From contig JALJCS010000028.1 of the NCBI GenBank assembly GCA_023055355.1, positions 7,316,418 to 7,380,417 of the forward strand: 64,000 bases of DNA. Direction: 5' to 3'. The notes beneath the pieces were generated by a model. That model worked only from the letters and a program-made list of their open reading frames with translations, was not told where the DNA came from and did no database searches. The position numbers and the translations under genes were made by a program. This DNA is from Agelaius tricolor (taxonomy: Eukaryota; Chordata; Aves; Passeriformes; Icteridae). Below are positions 24,845 through 35,559 of this stretch, one piece after another. Position 1 is the first letter of the stretch; every line of letters begins with the position of its first letter.

Positions 24845-25485
24845 GTCCCACCTGCCCTGCTCCAAGAAATGTGTGACACCTTCCTGCCCTCCATCCTGGG
24901 ACACTTTAGTGCTCCAAGAACCGTGGGACACCTTCCTGCCCTCCATGCTGGGACACTTTAGTGCTCCAAGAAATGTGTGACACCTTCCTGCCCTCCATCC
25001 TGGGACACTTTAGTGCTCCAAGAAATATGTGACACCTTCCTGCCCTCCATCCTGGGACACTTTAGTGCTCCAAGAACCGTGTGACACCCTCCTGCCCTCC
25101 ATCCTGGGACACTTTAGTGCTCCATGAAATGTGTGACACCTTCCTGCCCTCCATCCTGGGACACTTTAGTGCTCCAAGAAATGTGTGACACCTTCCTGCC
25201 CTCCATCCTGGGACACTTTAGTGCTCCAAGAACCGTGTGACACCTTCCTGCCCTCCATCCTGGGACACTTTAGTGCTCCAAGAAATGTGTGACACCTTCC
25301 TGCCCTCCATCCTGGGACACTTTAGTGCTCCATGAAATGTGTGACACCTTCCTGCCCTCCATGCTGGGACACTTTAGTGCTCCAAGAAATGTGTGACACC
25401 TTCCTGCCCTCCATGCTGGGACACTTTAGTGCTCCATGAAATGTGTGACACCTTCCTGCCCTCCATGCTGGGACACTTTGTGGCC
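24845..25485 (+). repeat. 52-bp minisatellite, about 12 copies, in a 3'UTR
   Basis: The unit is TGCTCCAAGAAATGTGTGAC, ACCTTCCTGCCCTCCATCCT and GGGACACTTTAG. Variants are ACCGTG and CATGAAATG. It ends ~70 bp from the stop codon of the minus-strand membrane-protein gene and should be in its 3'UTR. Confidence 0.95.
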
Positions 25486-25555
25486 ACCCCGAGTGCAGCT
25501 CCTGGGGCAGCAGCTCCTGGGGTGGCTCCGCTCCGTGGGAGCTGCACAGGGAGGC

Positions 25556-28500
25556 TCAGGAGTCGATCCTTCCATAGGAGGAGAACACTGTGGGAAGAGA
25601 GGGAGCTCAGTCAGCAGCACTGCAGGGCCCTGGGGAAAGGAGCCTTGGGTTGTGTCACATCAGTGTCCCTTCCCTGTGGGTGTGACAGAAATGCTGCAAG
25701 TGGACAGATCTGCTCACACTGAGGTGATTCTTTGGACAGCAGCAGACTTTGCTCAGGCTGGCATCAGCTTTCTCCAGATGTGGAAAAGCCACATCTGTCC
25801 CACCCAACCCCTGAGCTCTGGCAGCCTGGGAATTCTGGGGCTGCAGAGCTGCTTGATTTGGGATCTGTTAAGGATTTTCCTGCCGTTTCCCTGTGAGTGG
25901 GGCAGAACAGGCTCCACTTTCCCAGAGCATTTTTGGGTACTTACTTCTCTCCCTCAGCCCCTGCCCGAAGCTGCGGTAGACGTGAAGCAGAGCCCAGAAC
26001 AGAACAGATTTTATTGTGACAGAAATGCAGGAGCCAGTGATGAAAGCAGCTTCCAGGGTGTAAGAATTGCCCTTGCCCCACTCCCTGATCACCTGCAGGA
26101 AAAGGGAGACACCAAAGCATCACCACTGCTGCCACAAAGCCCTGAAGCCACAGCGTGCAGCTGGGATTCTGACAGGAGTCACCAGGTAGAAATTGTGGGG
26201 AGAGGAAAAAGAAAAACCCAACAGGTCACTTTGGAAGCATTGGGATTTCTGATTTCATGATGTTCAGACAGTCCTGCTGTGCCCTGCCAGCTCCAACAGC
26301 CTGGAACAATGGGGAGCTGCATTTGATAAATGCATCCCTGGGGCTGGGGTGGGAGGGATGAGCAGCACTGGCCCCTCTCAGCATTCCAGCCCTGCCCAGC
26401 ATGGACAGCCTGGCTCCCCCTGCCCTCCTCTCACACACCTTGTGGGAGGTGTTCATTGATAAAGGTTTTATCAGGGTTACAGAGCCAAAAACTGCCCCAA
26501 ACTGGGGTTTGCTGGGCTTGCACTGCCTTGTTTTGGCTACAGCAGGACAAACAGCTGTGGGTGCTGCTAAGAAATTCTTTAAAACACAACAGCTGAGCCC
26601 TGGTCAAATGCTCTGGCACCACCTGAGGCTCGTGTGAAGGAGGGGAGGCATTTCTGAGGAGTTCTGTATCTTGAACAAGAATTTGTTTCCTTTTCCCCTC
26701 ATCATTCTTTGCAGGGACTCCCAGAGCCTCTCCCTCCCATCGGTTCAGGAGCAACTTTGACTTCATCCCTGTGCTGAAAGTTGATCCTGGAGAGGCAGGA
26801 TGGGCTCTGCTCCCGTGAAAGCCAGCAGGAGCTGCAGGGAAGGGTAAAGGAACAGCCCTGGGCCCTGAGGAGGAGGAGGGTGAGAGCCCCCAGCCCTGCT
26901 CCCTTACCGTGTAGAGCAGGTAGATGAGATAAACCACCTCAGGCACGTTCTGCACCAGGAAAACCCACACCAGGGGTTTCAGCTCTTTCAAAATCTGCAA
27001 AATAAGATGAGATACAGCTTTTTTAAGGTGCTGTATATTCTAAAAAAGCTACATAGAGTTGATTTTTCATAGCATTCCAAGTGTTGGCTAAGCTGAGTCC
27101 TGAATTTCAGCTTTGCTCTGCATTTCCCTTCTCCAGCTGAGAGTTTCACCAGGAAATTCAGCCTCTGTTTTCCCTGAGCTGGGCCAGGAGTGATGATGGC
27201 TTTTCTCTCTGGGCACACTCATTTTCTCTAGCAGCTGAATCTTTTCACAGGTAACAGACTGAAAGCTCCCTGTGGCTTTTCTCCCACTTTTCTTTCTGCT
27301 ACACAGAAGTGCAGTCACTGAGAGGGAAATGTGGGAGAAGCAAGAGGATTGAAGTGCCAGGAGAATTTAATTTCACAATTCCCAGGGGCTTGGGGAAGAA
27401 GAAAGGGGCTGCAGCAGCCCTGGGCTGGGAGGGCAGGTCTGAGCAAAGGAAGGAAAAGCAGCTGAGCCTCTGGGGCTGGGAGCAGTGACTGTGCCAGGGT
27501 TAGGATTGGATTTGATGCATCTGATCAGCACCAGGTCCCCCCAAACCCAAAACTGATGTGTTTTAAAAGCACAATTTTAGCAAGAAAGCCATCAATACAC
27601 ACAGGGAGCTGTACTTCAGCTGTCAGGAATTGGTGTGAAAGGCTAAAGCAAACACCTCAGGAGCCTAAACCAACATCCACCCCCAAAAACCCCTCAACTG
27701 CTTCCTGGTAATAAAACCCTCCCTACCTGATGTACTTTGGCCCTGATTCTGCAATCATTCTTGGAAGAGAGGCTCAGCATTTCAGAGGAGCTTCAGTCTG
27801 ACATGAAAAATGTCATTTCAAGTTCACAAATCCTTAGGTTAGCCTGGAAACTGTCCCTGAGCTTGGAAGGAGATGCCCCAACAAAGGACCCCTCATCTTT
27901 TTAGTGTTGTTTCCTAAGGATTTAAGGCCTGGAGAATTGCTCCCAGCTTCACCCAGCCTTGGCAGAGAGGCAGAAATATTGAATTGTGTGATCCTCCAGA
28001 TTTCACTGATCAAGGATGAGACCAAAACCATCCCTCAGAATGACCCAGTGACAAAGGTGACTTTGTTTCACTCCCTGTGCTCAGCTCAGACAGATCTCAA
28101 CAAAAACCTGGCTTCACTATTGCTGCTGCTGTGCTTCCCTCCATGCTGGCTCCCTTCCCTGGGCAGAGCCAGGGCCTGGCTGTCCCTGTGTCCCTGCAGC
28201 TGCCACTCACTGCGGTGACGCCCACGGTGACCTTGAGGCAGCCCCAGACGATGCCCGAGGCTGAGATGATGTTGTGCAGCAGGGAGACCTCGTGCAGGCT
28301 GAGCAGGAGGATGCACAGGCACAGCTGGGGGAGGCAAACATTGCATGAAATCATTCTTGGAAAGAAAAAACCTGCCACAAATCCCCTGCAACAGCAGCTC
28401 GGGTCTAAAAGCTGAATTATTCCTCAAGCAAGGGCAGAAATCATTCCCTGTGTAACAGAGCAGGTAAAGCACAGTAAATAAGGATGAGGGGTGCTAACAG

Positions 28501-31500
28501 CAGTTACAGGTCTTGGGCCCACTTCCCCCAGCTGTAATTTCATTTTCTGTCTCACTGCCCTGCTGGGTGGGTTCCCCTCTCCCACTCCAGAATCATTTCC
28601 TCAGTGCAGGAGTCGGCTGGGAGGGGCAGGAATGGCCTTGCTTTCTTCAGGGTGTGTTGGAGCTCCTGGCTGCAATTGTTTAATGGGTGAACTCCCCCAA
28701 AATAAGTTCCTTTTGTGCAGGACAATGATGAAATCTACTTTGATTCATTCTGATGGGTTTTAGCTAAGCTATGACAAACACATGGAGCTACAACCATTAT
28801 TAAGTTAATATAATATACCCATTATTAAGTTAATATAATGTAGCCATGATATTTTCTGAAAAATTCTTCCTTAAAGATTTTTTTCTCCTGAGAAGCTGAA
28901 AGGCCTCAAGAACAAAATGTAAATATTGGTTATCTGCTGCTGTGGAATGCAACAGGTAAATCTAGTAAATTAGTATTTCTTGATTAGCCCATGTTGGTTG
29001 TTTCTAATTAATGGCCAATCACAGCCCAGCTGGCTCAGACTCTGTCCCAGCCACAAGCCTTTGTTATCATTCTTTATTATTCTATTCTTAGCCAGCCTTC
29101 TGATGAAATCCTTTCTTCTATTCTTTTAGTATAGTTTTTATATAATATATATCATAAAATAATCAATCAAGCCTTCTGAAACGTGGAGTCAGATCCTCAC
29201 CTCTTCCCTCATCCTCAGCCCCCTGTGAACACTGCACAATATCAGAAAGGTAAGAGAGGGGTTGATTTTGGAAAGGAATAATTCAGCTCAGCCAGCCCAA
29301 GATATCATCAAGAAGAGGGGAAAAAGGGAATGTCTGTACCTGTGCCTGCAGATCAAAAGTGAGCATGGAGAAGCAGAGGTTGAGCATGAAGTACTGGGCC
29401 TGGAGGCTCTCCAGGGCTCCCCCCACCCGGAACGCCATCATGGACTGGCTCTGCATGAGGAGCAGGGCACAGAGCACATCGAAGGAGCCCACCAGCAGGA
29501 TCAGCACAAAACGGGCCTGAGGGAGGAAAAGCAGGGACTGGCACCTGGAACCCAGCTGGGGACACACAGGAGGAGCAAACCCTCCACAGAGCCAGGCTCT
29601 GAGTTCCCTGCTGGACAAACCCTTCCCAGAGAGTGGCTCTGAGTTCCCTGCTGGACAAACCCTCCACAGAGACTGGCTCTGAGTTCCCTGCTGGACAAAC
29701 CCTTCCCAGAGAGTGGCTCTGAGTTCCCTGCTGGACAAACCCTCCACAGAGAGTGGCTCTGAGTTCCCTGCTGGACAAACCCTTCCCAGAGAGTGGCTCT
29801 GAGTTCCCTGCTGGACAAACCCTTCCCAGAGAGTGGCTCTGAGTTCCCTGCTGGACAAACCCTTCCCAGAGAGTGGCTCTGAGTTCCCTCCTGGACAAAC
29901 CCTTCCCAGAGAGTGGCTCTGAGTTCCCTGCTGGACAAACCCTTCCCAGAGCCAGGCTCTGAGTTCCCTGCTGGGCAAACCCTTCCCAGAGCCAGGCTCT
30001 GAGTTCCCTCCTGGACAAACCCTTCCCAGAGCCAGGCTCTGAGTTCCCTCCTGGACAAACCCTTCCCAGAGCCAGGCTCTGAGTTCCCTGCTGGACAAAC
30101 CCTTCCCAGAGAGTGGCTCTGAGTTCCCTGCAGGACAAACCCTTCCCAGAGCCAGGCTCTGAGTTCCCTGCTGGACAAACCCTTCCCAGAGCCAGGCTCT
30201 GAGTTCCCTGCTGGACAAACCCTTCCCAGAGCTCTGAGTTCCCTTCCCCACTGGGGACAGGGGGTTCTCCATGCTGGACTTGCAGAATTCCAACTAACAC
30301 AGGTTTGTGGCTCTTTGTATCCACCCTGCTGGAATTAACACTCACTTTAGGACTGGATTTGATGCACCTGATCAGCACCAGGTTCCCCCCAAACCCAAAA
30401 CTGATGTGTTTTAAAAGCACAATTTTAGCAGGAAAATTCCTGCTTTAAGAACAGGCTCAAGTGGCAAAATGTCCTTCAGGGTTACTGTCACATTCATGTT
30501 TTCTGGAAAAATCCCTTCAGCCAGGGTTTTTCTCCTGGGAAGCTGAGAAGCCTCAGAGAAAAAGGAAAACAAATCCTTATCTCATTTGCTTCTCCTGATG
30601 TGCTCCTTCAGAATGTGTTTGGGGATTGTTTACCTACAGGTGAATGTTTTGTTGGGTTCTGCTGGGAGCTGCTTTCACTCCTTGACTCAACCTGTGCCTG
30701 GACTCCAGAGCCAGGAGTTTTCATTTTTATCTTTTTAGCATTCAGTAAGTAACCTTTCTGTATTCTTTAGTATAGTTTAATATAAAATAACAAATTAGCC
30801 TGCTGAGAACATGGAGTCAGATTGATCACTCCTTCCCTGTCTCATAAATACAACAGGTTACACTGATATGAAAATATTGATAACTAGAAATGATTCTGGC
30901 TCAGGAAGCAGAGTTACAGTAATCCAAGTTACAGTTAGTAAAAAAAAAAACAGTAAAAAAAAACCAGTTTTACAGTTACTAAAAAAAACAGTAAAAAAAC
31001 CCCCTAAAATTCCTTTTCACATCCAGAGCAGGCTTTACTTTGAAGTTCTTGTTTAATACTTAAACTGATGGCTTGGCTGTACATCTTAAAAGGAACCTGC
31101 ATTGCTTTGATGCCTTTTCCTTATTGGCCTGACCAACCCAGCCTGCTGCAGGTAAAGTGTGTTTAACTGGGTGATAAAGAGACTGAATGGTAAAGAAAAT
31201 GAATGGTAAAGAAAATGAATGATAAAGAAAATGAATGGTAAAGAAAATGAATGGTAAAGAAAATGAATGATAAAGAAAATGAATGGTAAAGAAAATGAAT
31301 GGTAAAGAAAATGAATGGTAAAGAAAATGAATGGTAAAGAAAATGAACTGGCAAAGCTGCTTTGCTCCTCTCCCTGCCATTTCTGAACAGGAATTTTTGG
31401 ATGACTTCACAGCTTTTGGAGAAATATGGGATAAAGAGAAAGCACTTCCTGGAAGCACAGCAAGGGGGAATTTAATGCCAAACCTTAGTAAGGGTTAGAA

Positions 31501-32988
31501 TACAATCCTTTAATGAATTTTACTGCTAAGAAATGCAAACAAGATAACCTGGGCTGGCATCACTTTCCTTGCAGGTTCCCAGAAATCTCATAAATCACAT
31601 TTAAGAGCCCTGGGTAATGCCTAGCCTGGGTTAGATTTGTTTACTTCAGCCAGACATTTCACAGAGGGAGGGAGAGCTGAAGCAGGGCAGGTGAAGTGAA
31701 GGACAAACTCTGCAGTAATTTTGTGTAATTCTTTGATATTTCTGTTATTGTTGGGTGCTGCCATAAGGAAACTCAGAGATCAGCTCAGAGAAGATTTGCA
31801 CTTGTGGCTGTGCATGTTTTGTTGTGCAGTAGGGATAACTAAGCCTGATTCTCTGTTATCAGTAACAAAAATACACGAATACATAAAACCCACAAAAATA
31901 CAAAAATAAATACAAAAAACCCACCAAATTTTGTATTTAAAATACAAACATTTAAATGCAAAAACTACAAATAAATACAAATATATAATATATATATTTC
32001 TATCTATTAGATCTATCTGTATATTTATATCTATATATATTTATATCTCTATATATTTCTATTATATACAATATATAATATTTCTTATATATGGGATATA
32101 GCAATAGATATGTATCTGCTATATCTCATATATGAGATATAGTAATAGATATAGATGTAAATAATAATATACAATAAATAAACAAAATCCTAGAAATGCA
32201 ACATATAAATAAAATATAAAATAATATATAATAAAACAAATATATAAAATATCATAGAAATTATTAATATAATATGATATTTATCATATCATATATGAAT
32301 TTAATACAGAGGTAAATATAATAATCATATGCAAAATAGTATATATAGTATAGATAATAGTATATAGTATATACAATAAAATAATATATAGTAATGTGTA
32401 TTAATATAGAATAATAAAAATAATAGAAAAATAAAAATTTTAAAAATCATAATAGATGATTAAAATAATTGATTTTAATATATAATAATTTTATATATAA
32501 TATTTGATTTTTTAATATAAATATATAAGAAATAAATAAATCTATCTATATAAAATAAAATATGCTCTGTGTTACCACAGCCATCCTGCCTTCCCAGTGC
32601 TGCATTTCCAGCCCCAGGCAGTTTGGGAAGGCAGAGCTGAGGAGGAGCAGGGACTGACCAGGAGCTGCTGTTTCTGGCCAGCAGGGAGCAGGGTGAAGTT
32701 GATGATGGAGCGCAGCATCAGCAGCAGGATGGAGAGCACGAACACCACGAGCTCCTGGCGGTTCTCCTGCAGGATGCCCCTGCTCACATAGTACACACAG
32801 AACACTGGGGAGAGAGGGAGCGTCAGTGCCAGCTCCAACTGGGCAAAACTCCCAATTCTGCACCAGAGCCAAGGCCCAGAGCGGCCCTCAGGCTCCTCGC
32901 TCTTGGTTCTTACCAAGGTCAGGTCAGTAAAACACTCCCTGCTGTGTTTAGCACACAAGAAACTAAATAATTAGGTATTATTAGTTGC

Positions 32989-33056
<68 letters not shown>

Positions 33057-34725
33057 CTGAACATCCAGTATCTCTTATATAAGAAATTTCAGTTGCTGCT
33101 CGATCACAAGATTGTATTATTAGTAGTAATAGTATTATATTTCATTATTATTCTCATTATTATTTTCAATATTATTTTCATTATTATTTTATTTTCATTT
33201 TCATTATCATTATAAGTTTCATTATTTTCACTTTCACTATTATTATTTTATTTTCATTTTCATTATTTTCATTTTTATCGTTATTTTCATTACTGTTTCA
33301 TTATTTTTACTATTTTAATTTTCATTATTATTTTCATTATTTCCTCCACCCAAACTGGGTTTCTTACCAGCTCCAACCAGCTGAATAAAGGAAATGGTGA
33401 AATCCTCCTCAGCCTGGCGCACCAGAGTCTCGATGGTCAGCCCTATGACACTCAGCAGGGACAAAATAGTGACACAGAAGTAGATCTTCACAGGGAATGA
33501 GAGCTCTGAGCATGGTTTTATCTGTAAAGGGAGAAAATTCTTTACCACATCACACAGAATAAACTCGTTGATATTCCTAAAAATCACATTGAGGTAAATG
33601 ACACAGGGCAGGGTTTCCTTTGGGAAGAGAAACTCCACTATTGAACTGAAACTCCCAAACTGCTGAGGAAGGGGGAAGTGTAACTTTATTTCATAATTAA
33701 TCTCAGCCTAGATCGTCCTGTTTTATACCCAGGACTATCTAGGCTGAGATTAATTATGAAATAAAGTTATACCCACAGCCTGACTTTGTGCCTCACAGGC
33801 CATGGTGTTAGAGCTCACCACATGGACACTGCCCACATACACGCCTGTCAGAAATAACATTTTCCCCCACTTTCACTTTTAGAAAAGTGTAAATACAGGA
33901 TCAGCGTTCCCAGGAAGGCAAAGTCCTTCTCTTATTTTATTAAAATACTTCAGGTGGAGCAAGATCCTGGCAGAGCTTTAACACTTGGTTTGTTCAGCTG
34001 GAGGAGACTGAGGGGGACCTGAGGGGCTGCAGGGACAGGGACACCCCCAGGGAACCCCTGGAGCTGGGCCAGGGGGGTTCAGGTTGGATTTTGGGAAAGG
34101 TTCATCCCCCAGAGGGTGCTGGGCACTGCCCAGGCTGCCCAGGAATGGGCACAGAGGCTGCAGGAGCTGTCAGGGGTGCCCAGGGTGGGATTTTGGGGTG
34201 AGCAATGATCCTGAGGGTCCCAGGAGCTCTCAGGGGTGCCCAGGGTGGGATTTTGGGGTGACTGAGCAGACCAGGAGCTGATCAATGATCCTGAGGGTCC
34301 CTTCCAGCTCAGGACACTCCACGGTGCTGTCAGCAGAGCTGTGCCAAGCCTCGGCGAGTGGACCTCCCTGCTCCACCTAACTTGGCAAGCGGATTTAAGC
34401 CATGTTTTTCTACATCCCCCCGGGGCAGAGAAGCGCGGAGGACAGCGGCAAGCCGCCCGCAGCAGCGGCGATTTACTCACGGGGCCGCAGGGCGTGGGGA
34501 TGAGCTGCCGGTGCCGCGGGGTGAGGTTGGGCAGGCTCGGCCCCGCCGCAGTCGCGGCGCCGCTGTGGGAGAGAGAGCGGGGCCGTCAGGGGCCGTACCA
34601 CCCCCACCGCGGGGGGGAACCGCCCGCGACCCCCCATCCCCAACACGGGCGCCTCCGGGGGAGCGCGGGGAGGCGCCCCCGCGCCGCGCGTGGTGCGGCC
34701 CGGCCCGCCCGTACCTGCCGTCCAT
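25556..34725 (-). CDS. Unrecognised multi-pass membrane protein, 9 exons
   Basis: I do not recognise this gene. On the minus strand the coding exons in order are 34725-34715, 34562-34481, 33521-33368, 32804-32659, 29516-29340, 28324-28211, 26994-26908, 26092-25945 and 25587-25556. All introns are GT-AG and the phases join into 951 nt, 316 residues plus TGA. The start lies in a strong GCCGCCATGG context within the CpG island. The first ~40 residues (MDGSGAATAAG.., then a PNLTPRHRQLIPTP segment) are hydrophilic. About seven or eight hydrophobic segments follow, roughly at residues 44-61, 72-90, 101-121, 134-152, 170-198, 205-227, 235-256 and 270-295, the seventh carrying a Gln-Asn-Val-Pro-Glu sequence. 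A short tail ends SSYGRIDS. No signal peptide or catalytic motif is evident. Nine intact splice pairs, a continuous frame and conserved-looking hydrophobic segments argue for a living gene. It sits antisense between NADK and SLC35E2, a place where I recall no human gene. Confidence 0.85.
27501..27587 (+). repeat. ~87-bp dispersed duplicate, copy A
   Basis: Blocks TTTGATGCATCTGATCAGCA and AACTGATGTGTTTTAAAAGC, then ACAATTTTAGCA, recur at 30348-30435 in another intron of the same gene with few differences. Confidence 0.88.
28839..29238 (+). mobile_element. Solo LTR, plus orientation
   Basis: About 400 bp from TGTAGCCATGAT to GTGAACACTGCACA. Recognised landmarks are TTTTTTTCTCCTGAGAAGCT, GGTTATCTGCTGCTGTGGAA, CCAATCACAGCC, TTTGTTATCATTCTTTATTA, a TATATATCATAAAATAAT stretch and CCTTCTGAAACGTGGAGTCA. 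This matches the style of abundant passerine LTRs and is the same family as the inverted copy at 5510-6414. No clear target-site duplication was found. It lies in the intron between exons 5 and 6 of the minus-strand gene. AT-rich direct repeats precede it at 28795-28840. Confidence 0.78.
29572..30238 (+). repeat. 40-bp minisatellite, about 16-17 copies
   Basis: The unit is GAGTTCCCTGCTGGACAAAC followed by CCTTCCCAGAGCCAGGCTCT, with GAGTGGCTCT as the main variant. It starts ~55 bp on the intron side of the exon 29340-29516 acceptor of the minus-strand gene. The period is not a multiple of 3 and no unit contains a minus-strand stop, so three overlapping 225-355-codon minus-strand frames arise. 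Only the exon at 29340-29516 inside one of them is real. Confidence 0.96.
30348..30435 (+). repeat. ~87-bp dispersed duplicate, copy B
   Basis: Partner of 27501-27587. It has GATGCACCTGATCAGCACCA and CTGATGTGTTTTAAAAGCAC with the same flanking order and orientation, 2.85 kb away, with exons 5 and 6 of the minus-strand gene between the copies. Confidence 0.88.
30486..30855 (+). mobile_element. Solo LTR with 6-bp target-site duplication
   Basis: A 370-bp element from TGTCACATTC to AAATACAACA, flanked on both sides by GGTTAC (30480-30485 and 30856-30861). Internal landmarks are GGTTTTTCTCCTGGGAAGCT, TCTCATTTGCTTCTCCTGAT, TATTCTTTAGTATAGTTTAA and GAGAACATGGAGTCAGA. TG..CA ends and a 6-bp duplication are the hallmarks of retroviral LTR integration. 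It resembles but differs from the LTR at 28839. No coding region remains. Confidence 0.87.
31176..31350 (+). repeat. 16-bp minisatellite, about 10 copies
   Basis: The unit is GAATGGTAAAGAAAAT, with GATAAAG variants. It is purine-only on the plus strand apart from the T positions. It makes the spurious minus frames 31060-31458 and 31163-31354. Confidence 0.93.
31860..32570. repeat. AT-rich low-complexity block
   Basis: About 700 bp of TATATA-, AATATA- and AAATAAA-type sequence. It lies in an intron of the minus-strand gene about 90 bp past an exon donor. Confidence 0.9.
32980..33350. repeat. ATT/AAT microsatellite with inverted core
   Basis: A run of TTA triplets (from about 32989) switches at about 33017 to AATAAT triplets through 33056, making an inverted repeat. 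TATTATT/TTTCATTATT-type low-complexity sequence continues to about 33345, ending ~20 bp from an exon of the minus-strand gene. Confidence 0.9.
33681..33769. repeat. 39-bp near-perfect inverted repeat, 11-nt loop
   Basis: Left arm 33681-33719 (TAACTTTATTTCATAATTAA..) and right arm 33731-33769 (..TTAATTATGAAATAAAGTTA) pair at 38 of 39 positions, the only mismatch being C33714/T33736. The loop is 33720-33730. It lies in intron 2 of the minus-strand gene. Confidence 0.93.
33995..34325 (+). mobile_element. CR1 LINE 3' end, plus orientation
   Basis: GAGGAGACTGAGGGGGACCT, then TTCATCCCCCAGAGGGTGCT, GGCACTGCCCAGGCTGCCCA and a CCCTTCCAGCTCAGGACACT end. This is the typical songbird CR1 tail. A 60-bp piece (GGGTGCCCAGGGTGGGATTT) is locally duplicated at 34150-34260. 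Confidence 0.88.
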
Positions 34726-35420
34726 GGCGGCGGCCGCGGGCCCTACATGGCTGCAGAGGGGTCCCGGCTGCGCTTCCGGGGCCGGCCCGCCTCGCGTCAC
34801 TTCCCCGGCACGGGCGGGAAGCGCTGCCGGGCTCCTCCCGGGCGGCGGGGCCGCCGCGCTCCCGCCCCTCTGCCCCGGGGGTCCCCTCGGCGCTGGGCAG
34901 CCCGCCCGGCTCGATGGAGGGGCGGCCCGCGGCGAGGCGCTCTGCGCGGCTCTGCGCGCCCCGTAACCCCCGCGGCTCGGCTCGGTTTCCTCGTGCTTTG
35001 GGTAAAATGGCCTCCCCGCCGCCGCGGGGACAAAGGGGCGAGCCCGGGGCCCGGCGGTGCGCGGTCGGACCCGGCTCTGCAGCGCGGGGCTCCGGGCACG
35101 GCAGGGGATGAGCGGCCGGAGCCCGGCGCTGCCGGAGCCCGGTGTTACCCAGCCCGGTGTTACCCAGCCCGGTGCTGCCGGAGCCCGGTGTTAGCGGAGC
35201 TCGGTGCTGCCGGAGCCGTGGGAGCGCCGGGGCTGCGGCAGCAGCGAGCGCCGAGCGCAGGTGCCGGCCGGGATGCGCTGAGGGGATGGAGGGAGGGATG
35301 CAGGGATGGGAGCGGCGGACGAGCCGCAGAGGAGGATCCGATCCAGGCCGGGGCAGGGCGATCGCCGTGCTGGGAGCCCCTGGGCCCGAAGGATGGGCCG
35401 GAAGGGTCTCGGTGCTCCCG
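34430..35420. promoter_or_regulatory. CpG island, bidirectional promoter
   Basis: About 1 kb is extremely GC- and CpG-rich, containing the start exon of the minus-strand membrane-protein gene (ATG at 34725) and, further right, the expected first non-coding exon of SLC35E2. ETS-like CTTCCGG lies at 34773-34779 and GCGTCACTTCC at 34794-34804. No TATA box was seen. The SLC35E2 first exon and donor are not certain: GTGCCG after CGCAG near 35258 and GTGAGC near 35528 are candidates. Confidence 0.85.
34743..34748 (-). promoter_or_regulatory. Start-stop minimal uORF
   Basis: On the minus strand ATG is followed immediately by TAG (34748-34743), 17 nt before the main ATG of the membrane-protein gene. 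It matters only if the transcription start lies upstream, which is not known. Confidence 0.5.
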
Positions 35421-35474
35421 GGAGGGCTCCGAAGCCGCTGCGGTGCGGGGGATGCTGCGGGAGCTGCGGGCACC

Positions 35475-35500
35475 GGGGATGGGGATGGGGATGGGGATGG
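35475..35500 (+). promoter_or_regulatory. (GGGGAT)4 G-quadruplex motif
   Basis: Four GGGG runs separated by AT at 35475-35498, near the probable SLC35E2 transcription start. It fits the G4 consensus with 2-nt loops. Confidence 0.7.
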
Positions 35501-35559
35501 AGCGCGGTTGGGAATGCTCGGGCAGTGGGTGAGCAGAAACACAGCTGGAGTGGCACAAA

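Noticed and set aside
29283..30420. Three overlapping minus-strand frames of 225-355 codons
   Set aside because: They are the 40-bp minisatellite read in three frames. Only the exon at 29340-29516 is genuine.
25556..34725. Membrane protein as an XK-related scramblase
   Set aside because: The Gln-Asn-Val-Pro-Glu helix is loosely reminiscent of XK-family helices, but length, N-terminus and other motifs do not fit. Left unnamed.
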